A DNA stretch of 34,486 nt from assembly GCA_016789865.1 (NCBI GenBank), contig JAEUPC010000056.1:1-34486 (forward strand). The letters are read 5' to 3'. The translations under genes and the position numbers were made by a program. Of the stretch, positions 8,611-16,125 are shown in pieces (position 1 is the stretch's first letter; every line of letters begins with the position of its first letter). Under the pieces are notes generated by a model. It made no database searches, was not told the DNA's origin, and saw nothing but the letters and a program-made list of their open reading frames with translations. The stretch comes from Rubrivivax sp. GTDB lineage: Bacteria; Pseudomonadota; Gammaproteobacteria; Burkholderiales; Burkholderiaceae_C.

Positions 8611-9465
8611 TCAACGGTTGTGCCGCTGCATGAACACGAGCTTCTCGAACAGCGTCACATCCTGCTCATTCTTCAGCAGCGCCCCCACCAGCGGCGGCAC
8701 GCTGACCTTCTCGTCCTTGCTGTGCAGCGCCTCCAGCGGGATGTCTTCGGCCACCAGCAGCTTGAGCCAGTCGAGCAGCTCGCTGGTGCTCGGCTTCTTC
8801 TTCAGGCCGGGCAGGTTGCGCACGTCGTAGAAGGTCTTCAGCGCCGCGCCGAGCAGTTCCTTCTTCAACCCGGGGAAGTGCACGTCGACGATGGTCTTCA
8901 TCGTCTCGGCGTCAGGGAACTTGATGTAGTGGAAGAAGCAGCGGCGCAGGAAGGCGTCGGGCAGCTCCTTTTCGTTGTTGCTGGTGATGAACACCACCGG
9001 CCGGTGCCGCGCCTTGACCAATTCGCGCGTCTCGTAGACGTAGAACTCCATGCGGTCGAGTTCGCGCAGCAGGTCGTTGGGAAACTCGATGTCGGCCTTG
9101 TCGATCTCGTCGATCAGCAGGGCCACCGGCTGCTCGGCCGTGAAGGCCTGCCACAGCACGCCCTTGACGATGTAGTTGTGGATGTCCTTGACCTTGGCCG
9201 ATTCTTCCAACTGCGCCAACTGGCTGTCGCGCAGCCGGCTCACCGCGTCGTACTCGTACAGCCCCTGCTGCGCCTTGGTGGTGCTCTTGATGTGCCACTG
9301 CAAGAGCGGCATGCCGATGGCGCCGGCCACCTCTTCGGCCAGCATCGTCTTGCCGGTGCCGGGCTCGCCCTTGACGAGCAGCGGGCGCTTCAGCGTGATG
9401 GCGGCGTTCACCGCCAGCATCAGGTCTTGGGTGGCGACGTAGGTGTCGGTGCCTTTGAATTTCAT
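8611..9465 (-). CDS. MoxR-family AAA+ ATPase
   Basis: 284 residues. Walker A is GEPGTGKT (33-40), Walker B VALLIDEID (114-122), sensor 1 lies in VVFITSNNEKELPDAFLRRC, and the C-terminal lid contains RNLPGLKKKPSTSELLDW. MoxR ATPases are chaperone-like machines that usually act with a VWA-domain partner in metal or cofactor insertion or complex assembly. No VWA gene is visible downstream; the following gene is a GNAT acetyltransferase, so the partner may lie elsewhere. It is divergent from the cytochrome c4 gene, sharing a 112-bp promoter region with it. Confidence 0.92.
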   Translation of the reverse strand: MKFKGTDTYVATQDLMLAVNAAITLKRPLLVKGEPGTGKTMLAEEVAGAIGMPLLQWHIKSTTKAQQGLYEYDAVSRLRDSQLAQLEESAKVKDIHNYIVKGVLWQAFTAEQPVALLIDEIDKADIEFPNDLLRELDRMEFYVYETRELVKARHRPVVFITSNNEKELPDAFLRRCFFHYIKFPDAETMKTIVDVHFPGLKKELLGAALKTFYDVRNLPGLKKKPSTSELLDWLKLLVAEDIPLEALHSKDEKVSVPPLVGALLKNEQDVTLFEKLVFMQRHNR

Positions 9466-9489
9466 TCGTGTGCCAAGGAGCTTCGGGGC

Positions 9490-9511
9490 AGTATAAGGGG
9501 GCCCCTATAAT
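9490..9511. promoter_or_regulatory. Divergent -10 elements between the MoxR gene and cytochrome c4 gene
   Basis: On the plus strand TATAAT at 9506-9511 is a perfect sigma-70 -10 box 66 bp before the cytochrome c4 ATG. On the minus strand TATACT (9490-9495 complement) lies 24 bp before the MoxR ATG. The two are the arms of an imperfect palindrome (TATAAGGGG / GCCCCTATA). No good -35 box is seen for either, so this is a candidate only. Confidence 0.45.
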
Positions 9512-9577
9512 GCGCGCCGCCTCGAAGAAGGCGTGTGTCTCTCGACGCACAGCACCCCTTCCAACACCGCCCGCACG

Positions 9578-10246
9578 ATGAACCAAGCCTTCACCCTTGT
9601 CCTGGCCGCGCCCTTGTTGTGGGTGGTTGCCGCGCTGACCGTGACCCCCGCCTTCGCGCAGGATGCCGCCGCCGGCGAGAAGAAGGCCGCGATGTGCATC
9701 GGCTGCCACGGCATCCCGCGCTACCAGTCGAGCTTCCCCGAGGTCTACAAGGTGCCGCTCATCTCGGGGCAGAACCAGAAGTTCATCGCGGCGTCGCTGG
9801 CCGCGTACAAGAAGGGCGAGCGCAAGCACCCGACGATGCGCGCGATTGCCGGCTCGCTGTCTGACCAGGACATGGCCGACCTCGGCGCGTTCTACGAGAA
9901 GCACGGTTCGTCGTCGGTGAAGACCGTGGCCGATGCGCCCGCGGCGGCCGCCCCGGCCGATGTGGCCGCGCTGCTGACCAAGGGGGCCTGCGCGTCGTGC
10001 CACGGCCCCAACTTCAACAAGCCCATCGACGGCGCCTACCCGAAGATCGCCGGCCAGTACGCCGACTACCTGTACGCTGCCCTGCGCGCCTATGGCACCG
10101 AAGGCAACCCGAACGTCGGCCGCGCCAACCCGGTGATGCAGGCGCAGGTCAAGCAGTTCAAGCGCGCCGAGCTGAAGGCCATCGCCGACTACCTCGAGCG
10201 GCTGCCGGGCGACATGCACACCGTGCCGCTGCAGCGCTTCAGATAA
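9578..10246 (+). CDS. Di-haem cytochrome c4-type protein, periplasmic
   Basis: 222 residues from ATG 9578, chosen because a signal peptide begins there (MNQAFTLVLAAPLLWVV, cleavage likely after AFA, residue 27); the upstream ATG 9533 would bury it. There are two class I cytochrome c domains: haem sites CIGCH (40-44) and CASCH (138-142), with axial Met likely Met87 and the Met of NPVMQAQVKQF. The duplicated layout and ~20 kDa size fit cytochrome c4, a periplasmic electron carrier to terminal oxidases. It has its own promoter candidate upstream and a terminator hairpin downstream, so it is probably monocistronic. Confidence 0.9.
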   Translation: MNQAFTLVLAAPLLWVVAALTVTPAFAQDAAAGEKKAAMCIGCHGIPRYQSSFPEVYKVPLISGQNQKFIAASLAAYKKGERKHPTMRAIAGSLSDQDMADLGAFYEKHGSSSVKTVADAPAAAAPADVAALLTKGACASCHGPNFNKPIDGAYPKIAGQYADYLYAALRAYGTEGNPNVGRANPVMQAQVKQFKRAELKAIADYLERLPGDMHTVPLQRFR

Positions 10247-10277
10247 GACCAAGTCGACGCTGCGAGCAGAAGAGATG

Positions 10278-10314
10278 GGCCGCCGCGGCGCTCCGCCCGG
10301 CGGCCTTGTTGTTT
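10278..10314 (+). terminator. Rho-independent terminator after cytochrome c4
   Basis: GGCCGCCG (10278-10285) pairs perfectly with CGGCGGCC (10298-10305) and is followed by ttgttgttt. It lies 31 bp after the cytochrome stop and before the convergent transporter gene, which may use it from the other side. Confidence 0.7.
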
Positions 10315-10339
10315 GTGGGCGCTGCGCCGCGGGGCTGAT

Positions 10340-11248
10340 TCAGGGCTTGATGGTGGCTGCCGCCGGCGCCGCCTGCCTGCGCACGAGACCCAGCGTGAGT
10401 GCGGTGCCCACCAGGATCGCCGCGGCGCCCGCCAGCATGTCGATCTCGGGGCGCTCGCCCAGCACGAGCCAGCCCCAGGCCATCGCGAAGACGGGGATCA
10501 GAAAGGTCACCGTCATCGCATTCGTCGCGCCGGTGTGCGCGATGAGGCGGAAGTACAGGATGTAGGCCAGCCCCGTGCACAACACCGCCAGCGCCACGGC
10601 GCTGCCCCACGCCGCGGGGCTCACGGGCTGTGCCGGCCAGGCCCACAGGGCCGGCACCACCAGCACCAGGGCGGCGGCGGTCTGGCTGCCGGCGGCCGTG
10701 GCCATCGGCGGCACGCCGACGAGCCGGCGGCGCGAGTAGTTGGCAGCGACGCCGTAGAGCACCGTGGCGGCGATGCAGGCCGCCGCGCCCATCAACGGTG
10801 TGACCACCGCCGCCTCGCCCTTGAAGCCGGCGCGGCTCCACGCCAGCCCGGCCGCGCCGGCCAGGCCCACCACCAGCCCCAGCGCGCGCAGCGCCGCGGG
10901 CCGCTCGCCCAGCCAGGCCCAGGCGATCAGCGCCGTCCAGATCGGCGCGGTGGCATTGAACACGCCCATCAGCCCGGCGCTGAGTGTGTAGGCCGCGAGC
11001 GCGAAGCACAGGAACGGCAGCGCCGAGTTGACGATGCCGATCAACGCGATCGGCCGCCAATGCGTGCGCAGCGCGCCCCACTGGCCCTGCAGCGCCAGCA
11101 GCGGCAGCAGCAGAGCCGCCGCCCCGGCCACGCGCAGGAACACGAGCGCCAGGGGCCCGAACTCCACCGCACCCATGCGCATGAAGAGGAACGAGGCACC
11201 CCACAGCGCGCCCAGCAGCAGCAGTTCAGCGAGGTCGCGTGGCTTCAT
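10340..11248 (-). CDS. EamA/DMT-superfamily transporter
   Basis: 302 residues, mostly hydrophobic, with about ten predicted membrane helices in two EamA repeats. The first opens with LAELLLLGALWGASFLFMR and the second with MGAAACIAATVLYGVAANYS. The motif GALWGASF near the N-terminus and VFNATAPIWTALIAW at the end of repeat 1 are typical of the drug/metabolite transporter superfamily in the inner membrane. The substrate cannot be predicted; relatives export amino acids, amines or other metabolites. The start ATG lies 85 bp after the Ogt stop on the same strand, so co-transcription with the repair operon is possible. Confidence 0.9.
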   Translation of the reverse strand: MKPRDLAELLLLGALWGASFLFMRMGAVEFGPLALVFLRVAGAAALLLPLLALQGQWGALRTHWRPIALIGIVNSALPFLCFALAAYTLSAGLMGVFNATAPIWTALIAWAWLGERPAALRALGLVVGLAGAAGLAWSRAGFKGEAAVVTPLMGAAACIAATVLYGVAANYSRRRLVGVPPMATAAGSQTAAALVLVVPALWAWPAQPVSPAAWGSAVALAVLCTGLAYILYFRLIAHTGATNAMTVTFLIPVFAMAWGWLVLGERPEIDMLAGAAAILVGTALTLGLVRRQAAPAAATIKP

Positions 11249-11332
11249 CGGCAGGTGAGGCGTGTGCCGCCGGCCCGGGCGCGTACTGCGCGCGCCGGGT
11301 CGGCGGGTTGTGGTTGGCGGGCTTGGCCGGGC

Positions 11333-11977
11333 TCAGGCGGCTGAGCGCTCGGGCTCGGGCTCGGGCTCGGCGGCGCCTGCCCGGGCGCCTTCCAGCTGCA
11401 GCAGCGCATTCTTGCGCGCCAGTCCGCCGGCATAGCCGGTGAGCGAGCCGTCGCGGCCGAGCACGCGGTGGCAGGGCACGATGATGGAGATCGGGTTGCG
11501 CCCCACGGCCGCGCCCACGGCGCGCGCCGCCTCGGGGCTGCCGAGCCGGCGCGCGAGCTCGGCGTAGTGGCTGCACTGCCCGTCGCCGATGCGCATGAGG
11601 CGCTGCCACACCCGCTTCTGGAACGGCGTGCCCTGCGGATCGAGCGGCACGGTGAAGCCGCCGAACGCCGGGCCTCGGCCGCGGCCGGCGCCGGACTGAC
11701 GGGCGAAGTACGCAGTCAGCTCGTGCCGCGTCTGCTGGATGAAGGGGTTGCCTTCGTCCACCGGTGCTGCCAGCGGCCCGGGGTGGTGCCGCTGGTCGTC
11801 GAACCACAGGCCGGCCAGGCCGTGCGGCGTGGCCGCTGCGGTCATCGGGCCCAGCGGCGTGTCGATGCGCGCCTGGGCCACGACCGCGGCCGCCCGTGTG
11901 TCGGCGGCCCGCGCGGGGCCGGCTCGCGGTGGGGCGCGGCGTGTCGCGGGCCGCGTGCGGGGGGTTGGCTGGGTCAT
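11333..11977 (-). CDS. ogt: Methylated-DNA--[protein]-cysteine S-methyltransferase
   Basis: 214 residues. After a ~35-residue Arg/Pro-rich extension come an N-terminal ribonuclease-H-like domain ([20 protein letters not shown]...) and the DNA-binding methyltransferase domain with [14 protein letters not shown], the active-site block [10 protein letters not shown] (acceptor Cys169) and [20 protein letters not shown]. The family removes O6-methyl from guanine in a suicide reaction. The ATG overlaps the stop of the upstream Ada-AlkA gene in an ATGA (11974-11977), indicating translational coupling, so induction with the alkylation sensor is expected. The tail is a short Glu-Pro repeat. The N-terminal extension may be overcalled; a start nearer residue 35 cannot be excluded. 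Confidence 0.92.
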   Translation of the reverse strand: MTQPTPRTRPATRRAPPRAGPARAADTRAAAVVAQARIDTPLGPMTAAATPHGLAGLWFDDQRHHPGPLAAPVDEGNPFIQQTRHELTAYFARQSGAGRGRGPAFGGFTVPLDPQGTPFQKRVWQRLMRIGDGQCSHYAELARRLGSPEAARAVGAAVGRNPISIIVPCHRVLGRDGSLTGYAGGLARKNALLQLEGARAGAAEPEPEPERSAA

Positions 11978-13602
11978 GCGTCGTTCTCCAGTGATCGCCA
12001 CAGTTTCATCACCGCGTAGCCGCGCCACGGGCGCCAGGCTTCGCTGGCCGCCTCGGCGGCCTTGGCGTCGCGACGTCCGAAGCGCGGCACCAGAGCATCG
12101 AGCACGCCGATGTCGGTGGCCGGAAAGGCGTCGGGCCAGCCCAGCGCGCGCAAAGCGACGAGCTGCACGGTCCATTCGCCGAAGCCGGGCAGCGCCCGCA
12201 GTTGCGCGAGCGTGTCCTGCAGCGGCGCGGTGGCCTCCAGCCGCAGGCGGCCGGCGGCCACCTCGGTGGCCAGGGCCTGCAACGCACGCACGCGCTGGCG
12301 CACGATGCCCAGGCGGCCGATGTCCTCGGCACTGGCGCGCGCCACCGCGCCGGGGGCGGGGAACAGGCGGCTCAGACCATGCGGCGCGCCTTCGAGCGGC
12401 TCGCCCAGCGCCTGCACGAGCCGCGTGCTGAGCGTGCGCGCCGCGGCCACCGTGACCTGCTGGCCGAGCACCACGCGCACCGCGGACTCGAAGCCGCACA
12501 TTGCGCCGGGCACGCGCACGCCGGGCACCGGCGGCCCCGGCACCGCGGCCAGCACCGGGTCGATGAGCGCCGGGTCGGCATCGAGGTCGAGTCCTTGGCG
12601 CAGGCGCTGCAGCACGGCGCCCAGCACCGGCACCAGGCTCGGCGAGACCTCCACCTCGACCTCGTGCCGCGCGGGCACGAAGCGCGCCGCGCACCAGCCG
12701 GCGAGCCGCCGGCCGCCGTGGTTCCAGCCGATCGTGCGGGCGGCCGTGAGACCGGCTTCGTCGACATGCTCGAGGCCGGGCAGCGCGCGCCGCGCGAGGA
12801 AGCGCAGGACGCCGGCGGTGTCGTAGGGCGGGCGGTAGCCCAGGCGCACGGTCGGTCCGGACAGCGCGCCTGCGCTGGCTGGCACGGCGCGCGCTGTCAC
12901 CGCGACTGCTCGCAGGGGCCGTGCGGCCAAGGGCGCGGGCGGCGCGCGCCCGGTCGGCAGGTCGGCCCGGCGTGCCGCAGGCGCCCGTTCGCGCCGCAGG
13001 CTGCTCGGGCTGAGGCGATAGCGCTCGGCGAACGCTGCGTTGAAGCGCCGCACGCTGGCGAACCCGCTGGCCAGCGCCACCTGCGTCACCGGCAGCGCGG
13101 TGTCGGTGAGCAACTGCTTGGCATGCAGCAGCCGCTGCGTGGTGGCGAAGTCCAGCGGGCTCACGCCGTGCTCGGCGGCGAAGATGCGGCGCAGGTGCCG
13201 GTCGGTGACGCCCAGCCGCGCGGCCAGCGCCGGCAGCTTCAGCACCTGCCCTTCGAGCACGGACTGCGTCAGCAGGCGCGCGGCGGCCTGTGCCAGCGAA
13301 CGCGACGAGTCGGCGAAGGCCAGGCCCGGCGCCAGCTCGGGCCGGCAGCGCAGGCAGGGGCGAAAGCCCGCCTGCTCGGCGCTGGCCGCGTTGCCGAAGA
13401 AGCGGCAGTTGCGCATCAATGGCGTGCGCACGCGGCACACCGGCCGGCAGTACACGCCGGTGCTGGTGACGCCGACGAAGAAGCGGCCGTCGAAGCGCGC
13501 ATCGCGCGCCTTCACCGCGGCGTAAAAGCCCCGGTCGCCGCCCGGGGGCAGCGGGGCCGAGCAGGGCGCGGTGGTGGGAGGCAGCGCAGGCATGCCGGCC
13601 AT
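11974..13602 (-). CDS. alkA: Ada N-terminal / AraC / AlkA fusion: alkylation sensor-regulator and 3-methyladenine DNA glycosylase
   Basis: 542 residues from ATG 13602; ATG 13593 is an alternative. The frame extends to 13740 only through a low-complexity 9-bp repeat, so a longer start is unlikely. Domains: Ada zinc/methyl-phosphotriester domain with GVYCRPVC and FRPCLRC (Cys52, 56, 83, 86; Cys52 matches the methyl acceptor Cys38 of E. coli Ada), AraC helix-turn-helix (about 105-190, [16 protein letters not shown]), AlkA N-terminal domain (about 245-365), and HhH-GPD glycosylase with GFGEWTVQ and FPATDIG (catalytic Asp497). The first part would sense methyl phosphotriesters and activate transcription; the last excises alkylated purines. 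The O6-methylguanine transferase half of classic Ada is the separate next gene. Confidence 0.92.
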   Translation of the reverse strand: MAGMPALPPTTAPCSAPLPPGGDRGFYAAVKARDARFDGRFFVGVTSTGVYCRPVCRVRTPLMRNCRFFGNAASAEQAGFRPCLRCRPELAPGLAFADSSRSLAQAAARLLTQSVLEGQVLKLPALAARLGVTDRHLRRIFAAEHGVSPLDFATTQRLLHAKQLLTDTALPVTQVALASGFASVRRFNAAFAERYRLSPSSLRRERAPAARRADLPTGRAPPAPLAARPLRAVAVTARAVPASAGALSGPTVRLGYRPPYDTAGVLRFLARRALPGLEHVDEAGLTAARTIGWNHGGRRLAGWCAARFVPARHEVEVEVSPSLVPVLGAVLQRLRQGLDLDADPALIDPVLAAVPGPPVPGVRVPGAMCGFESAVRVVLGQQVTVAAARTLSTRLVQALGEPLEGAPHGLSRLFPAPGAVARASAEDIGRLGIVRQRVRALQALATEVAAGRLRLEATAPLQDTLAQLRALPGFGEWTVQLVALRALGWPDAFPATDIGVLDALVPRFGRRDAKAAEAASEAWRPWRGYAVMKLWRSLENDA

Positions 13603-13689
13603 GATAGGAGCCGGCGGCGGGCCGACTGGCCGTTTTCGGACCTGTGCCTCGCGGCCCTGCGGGGGCTCGCAGGGCATGCGGCCCTTGCC

Positions 13690-13752
13690 GGCCTTTCGGG
13701 CCTTTCGGGCCACGCGGGCCACGCCGGCCACGCGGGCCACGCTGGCCGTGTG
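13690..13752. repeat. 9-bp GC-rich tandem repeat upstream of the Ada-AlkA gene
   Basis: About seven units of ggccttTcg/ggccacgcg type in strict 9-bp phase (starting at 13690, 13699, 13708, 13717, 13726, 13735 and 13744). It fills most of the 182-bp space between the LytTR regulator stop (13785) and the Ada-AlkA start. No gene or clear promoter is visible in this space otherwise. Confidence 0.75.
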
Positions 13753-13784
13753 GGCTGCACAGGCGCATCCGCCCGGCGCGGCGG

Positions 13785-14681
13785 CTACATCGCCTTGAAC
13801 AAGTGCACGTAGGCGCGGCTGACGGCCAACTCGGCGGCGTGGCCCCGGATGCGCAGGAACAGCCGGCTCGCCTCGTCGCGCCGCGTGCCCGCCAGATGCG
13901 CCAGGTTGACGATGGTCGAGCGATGCACCTGCACGAACTGCCGCGGGTCCAGCTGCGCGGCCAGTTCGTGGATCGGGGTGCGGATGAGGTGCTCGGCGCC
14001 CGAGGCCGTCTGCACGCAGGTGTACTTGTCGTCGGCCCGGAAGAACAGCACGTCGTCCACGGCCACCTGGTGCACGAGCTCACCGGCGCTGGCGCGCACC
14101 CAGCGCAGCGGCTGGCCGCCGGGCGCTTGCCCGCCGCCGGGCAGCAGCCGGCGCAACGCGGCGAGCAGACGGGCGTCGTCGGCATCGGCCGGCGGGCCAT
14201 CGATCGCACGGGACGCGCTGGTCTCATCGGCGGCACCAAGCGCATCGGCCGCCGCTGACGCTGAAGCCGCGGAATCCGCAGAAGCCGCACCCAGCGCCGC
14301 CCGGGCATCGGCCATCGCACGCTGCACGCGTTCGACGGTGCGCGCCAGCCGCGCGGCATCGATCGGCTTGAGCACGTAGTCGATCGCCTCGCTGTCGAAG
14401 GCCCGCACCGCGTATTCGTCGTAGGCGGTGACGAAGACGACGCGGGTGCGGCCTTCGATGCCTTCGGCCACCTCCAGCCCGGTGAGGCCCGGCATCTGGA
14501 TGTCGAGGAAAGCCACGTCGGGCTGCAGGGCGCCAATGCGCTCGGCCGCTTCGAGCCCGTTCTTCGCCACATGCACGATCCCGAGCGCGGGCCACTGCTG
14601 CCGCAGCGCGGCGGCCAGCGCCCGCGCCAGGTGCGGCTCGTCGTCGGCGATGAGCGCGGTGGCTGCGATGGAGGCTGCCAT
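13785..14681 (-). CDS. LytTR-family response regulator (AlgR-like)
   Basis: 298 residues from ATG 14681. Receiver domain 8-125: acidic pair Asp13-Asp14, phospho-acceptor Asp60 in FLDIQMPG, Lys in YVLKPID. An Ala/Ser-rich linker (about 130-190) leads to a LytTR DNA-binding domain (about 195-298) with [15 protein letters not shown] and [15 protein letters not shown]. This layout is that of AlgR/LytR/AgrA regulators, which bind direct-repeat sites through beta-strands. It starts 5 bp after the stop of the LytS-type kinase, so they form one operon and surely a cognate pair. Length is somewhat above the usual ~245 because of the linker. Confidence 0.93.
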   Translation of the reverse strand: MAASIAATALIADDEPHLARALAAALRQQWPALGIVHVAKNGLEAAERIGALQPDVAFLDIQMPGLTGLEVAEGIEGRTRVVFVTAYDEYAVRAFDSEAIDYVLKPIDAARLARTVERVQRAMADARAALGAASADSAASASAAADALGAADETSASRAIDGPPADADDARLLAALRRLLPGGGQAPGGQPLRWVRASAGELVHQVAVDDVLFFRADDKYTCVQTASGAEHLIRTPIHELAAQLDPRQFVQVHRSTIVNLAHLAGTRRDEASRLFLRIRGHAAELAVSRAYVHLFKAM

Positions 14682-14686
14682 GCCGC

Positions 14687-15856
14687 TCAGCGCCCGGCCT
14701 GCGCGGCGGGCGCCGCGGTGTGTGGCAGCCGCAATGTCGCCACGGCGCCGGCCGCGCCGGGCCCGGCGCAGCCGAGCGTGACGCTGGCGGCGTCGCCGTA
14801 GCGCCGCGCCAGCCGCTCGCGCAGGTTGGCCAATGCGACGCCGGCGCCACCGGCGCCACCGGCGCCACCCGCACGTGGCGCGGCATCGAGACCGCGGCCG
14901 TTGTCGCGCACCTCCACGATGAGGCAGGTGCCTTCGGTGCGCGCATGCACCTCGACGAGGCCGCCTTCGACCTTGGGCTCCAGGCCGTGGTGCACGGCGT
15001 TCTCCACCAACGGCTGAAGCGTCAGCGGCAGCAGGGCCGCGCCGTGCAGCGACGCGTCGGCCTCGATGCGGTAGGCCAGCCGCTCTTCCATGCGCGCGGC
15101 CTGCACGCGCAGATAGGCCTCGGCCAGTGCCAGCTCGTCGGCCAGCGTCACCTCGTCGCGGCGCAGTTCGCCCAGCGAGGCGCGCAGGTAGTCGGTGAAG
15201 GCGCCCAGCATCGCCTTGGCCTTGGCCGGGTCGTGGTCGACCAGCGCCAGCACGTTGGCCAGCGTATTGAACAGGAAGTGCGGCTCCATCTGCGCCTGCA
15301 GCAGCTTGAGCTGCGACTCGGCGGCGCGGCGCTCGGCATCGATGGCGCGGGCCTTGGCCCCGAACCATTGGTACAGCACCGCCGAGATCACCAGGCACAG
15401 CGCGGCGCTGGTGACGATGAGCCGCATGCCGTCGGGTCCGCGCAGCATCGACAGATGCCCGGCCACCAGCCACATGCCCAGCGGCCAGCCGATGACCACG
15501 CCGAGGATCGGGATGCCGCCGAAGAACGCCAGCCGCTGCGGCATGGTGAAGCACCGGATGCGCGACGGCCCGCCGATCAGCCGGCCGACGAGCTCGAACA
15601 GGGCATGGATCAGGTAGGCGATGAGCGCCGTCACGGCCAGGTTGATGCCGTACCAGCGCGCCCAGCGCGAAGGCGACAACCAGGCGCCGAGATGATCGGC
15701 GTACGAGACGAAGCCGATGACCGTGAAGAACAGCGCCAGCACCGCCGCGAACAGCCCCGTCCACACGAGCTGCAACCAGTACGGGCCGGCGCGCACCATG
15801 TCCGAGGCGATCCAGCTGGCCCACGAGGCGCGCAGCAACGGCAGGTCGATCTTCAT
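14687..15856 (-). CDS. LytS/AlgZ-type sensor histidine kinase
   Basis: 389 residues from ATG 15856. The N-terminal ~165 residues hold about four membrane helices (for example LQLVWTGLFAAVLALFFTVI and LIVTSAALCLVISAVLY). Then comes the His_kinase domain of the LytS/YehU group, with LQAQMEPHFLFNTLANVLA (phospho-acceptor His193), and an HATPase_c domain with N-box LVENAVHHGLEP and G1 VRDNGRGL. The ATP lid contains a Gly-Gly-Ala run encoded by a 9-bp repeat. No extra input domain is seen, so the signal is sensed in or at the membrane. It is first in the operon with the LytTR regulator and divergent from the AlgC-type mutase gene. Confidence 0.92.
   Translation of the reverse strand: MKIDLPLLRASWASWIASDMVRAGPYWLQLVWTGLFAAVLALFFTVIGFVSYADHLGAWLSPSRWARWYGINLAVTALIAYLIHALFELVGRLIGGPSRIRCFTMPQRLAFFGGIPILGVVIGWPLGMWLVAGHLSMLRGPDGMRLIVTSAALCLVISAVLYQWFGAKARAIDAERRAAESQLKLLQAQMEPHFLFNTLANVLALVDHDPAKAKAMLGAFTDYLRASLGELRRDEVTLADELALAEAYLRVQAARMEERLAYRIEADASLHGAALLPLTLQPLVENAVHHGLEPKVEGGLVEVHARTEGTCLIVEVRDNGRGLDAAPRAGGAGGAGGAGVALANLRERLARRYGDAASVTLGCAGPGAAGAVATLRLPHTAAPAAQAGR
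14843..14869 (-). repeat. 9-bp tandem repeat inside the LytS-type kinase gene (3 copies)
   Basis: Three perfect copies of ggcgccacc (plus strand) encode Gly-Gly-Ala runs in the ATP lid of the kinase, in frame. Confidence 0.8.
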
Positions 15857-16071
15857 GGCGGCGCAGTGTAGGCAGCGCGCCGGCTCGCGCCCTGGGTGTG
15901 CGACCGCTGGCAAGCCGATGCGGCAGGTGGCAGCTTCGCGGCGTGAGCTGCGCGAGCCGGCGCGGGCACGGGGCGCCCCGGCTCGCGGCCGTGGTCCCGC
16001 CGGTGCCGGCAAGCGTGCCTTCCTTCCACTGCCACGGCTTGGCCGCCAGGGTGGGCTTGCAACCCGCTGCC

Positions 16072-16077
16072 TACAAT
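16072..16077 (+). promoter_or_regulatory. Candidate -10 box of the phosphomannomutase gene
   Basis: TACAAT lies 48 bp before the ATG in the 269-bp divergent region between the AlgZ-like kinase and the mutase. No convincing -35 is seen at 16-18 bp, so an activator may be needed; this is inference. The region otherwise holds no open gene. Confidence 0.35.
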
Positions 16078-16125
16078 CCGCCGCGCTTTTCTCCCGTGGT
16101 CTTTTTCCGAGGTCATTTCCTGCCC

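Noticed and set aside
13603-13740. A longer Ada-AlkA start at 13740
   Set aside because: The extra residues are translated from the 9-bp repeat (Ala/Arg/Val/Lys pattern) and match nothing in Ada proteins.
11978-14572. The open frame that extends upstream of ogt through the Ada-AlkA and LytTR genes
   Set aside because: It only reads other genes out of frame; the real ogt start is the ATGA overlap at 11977.
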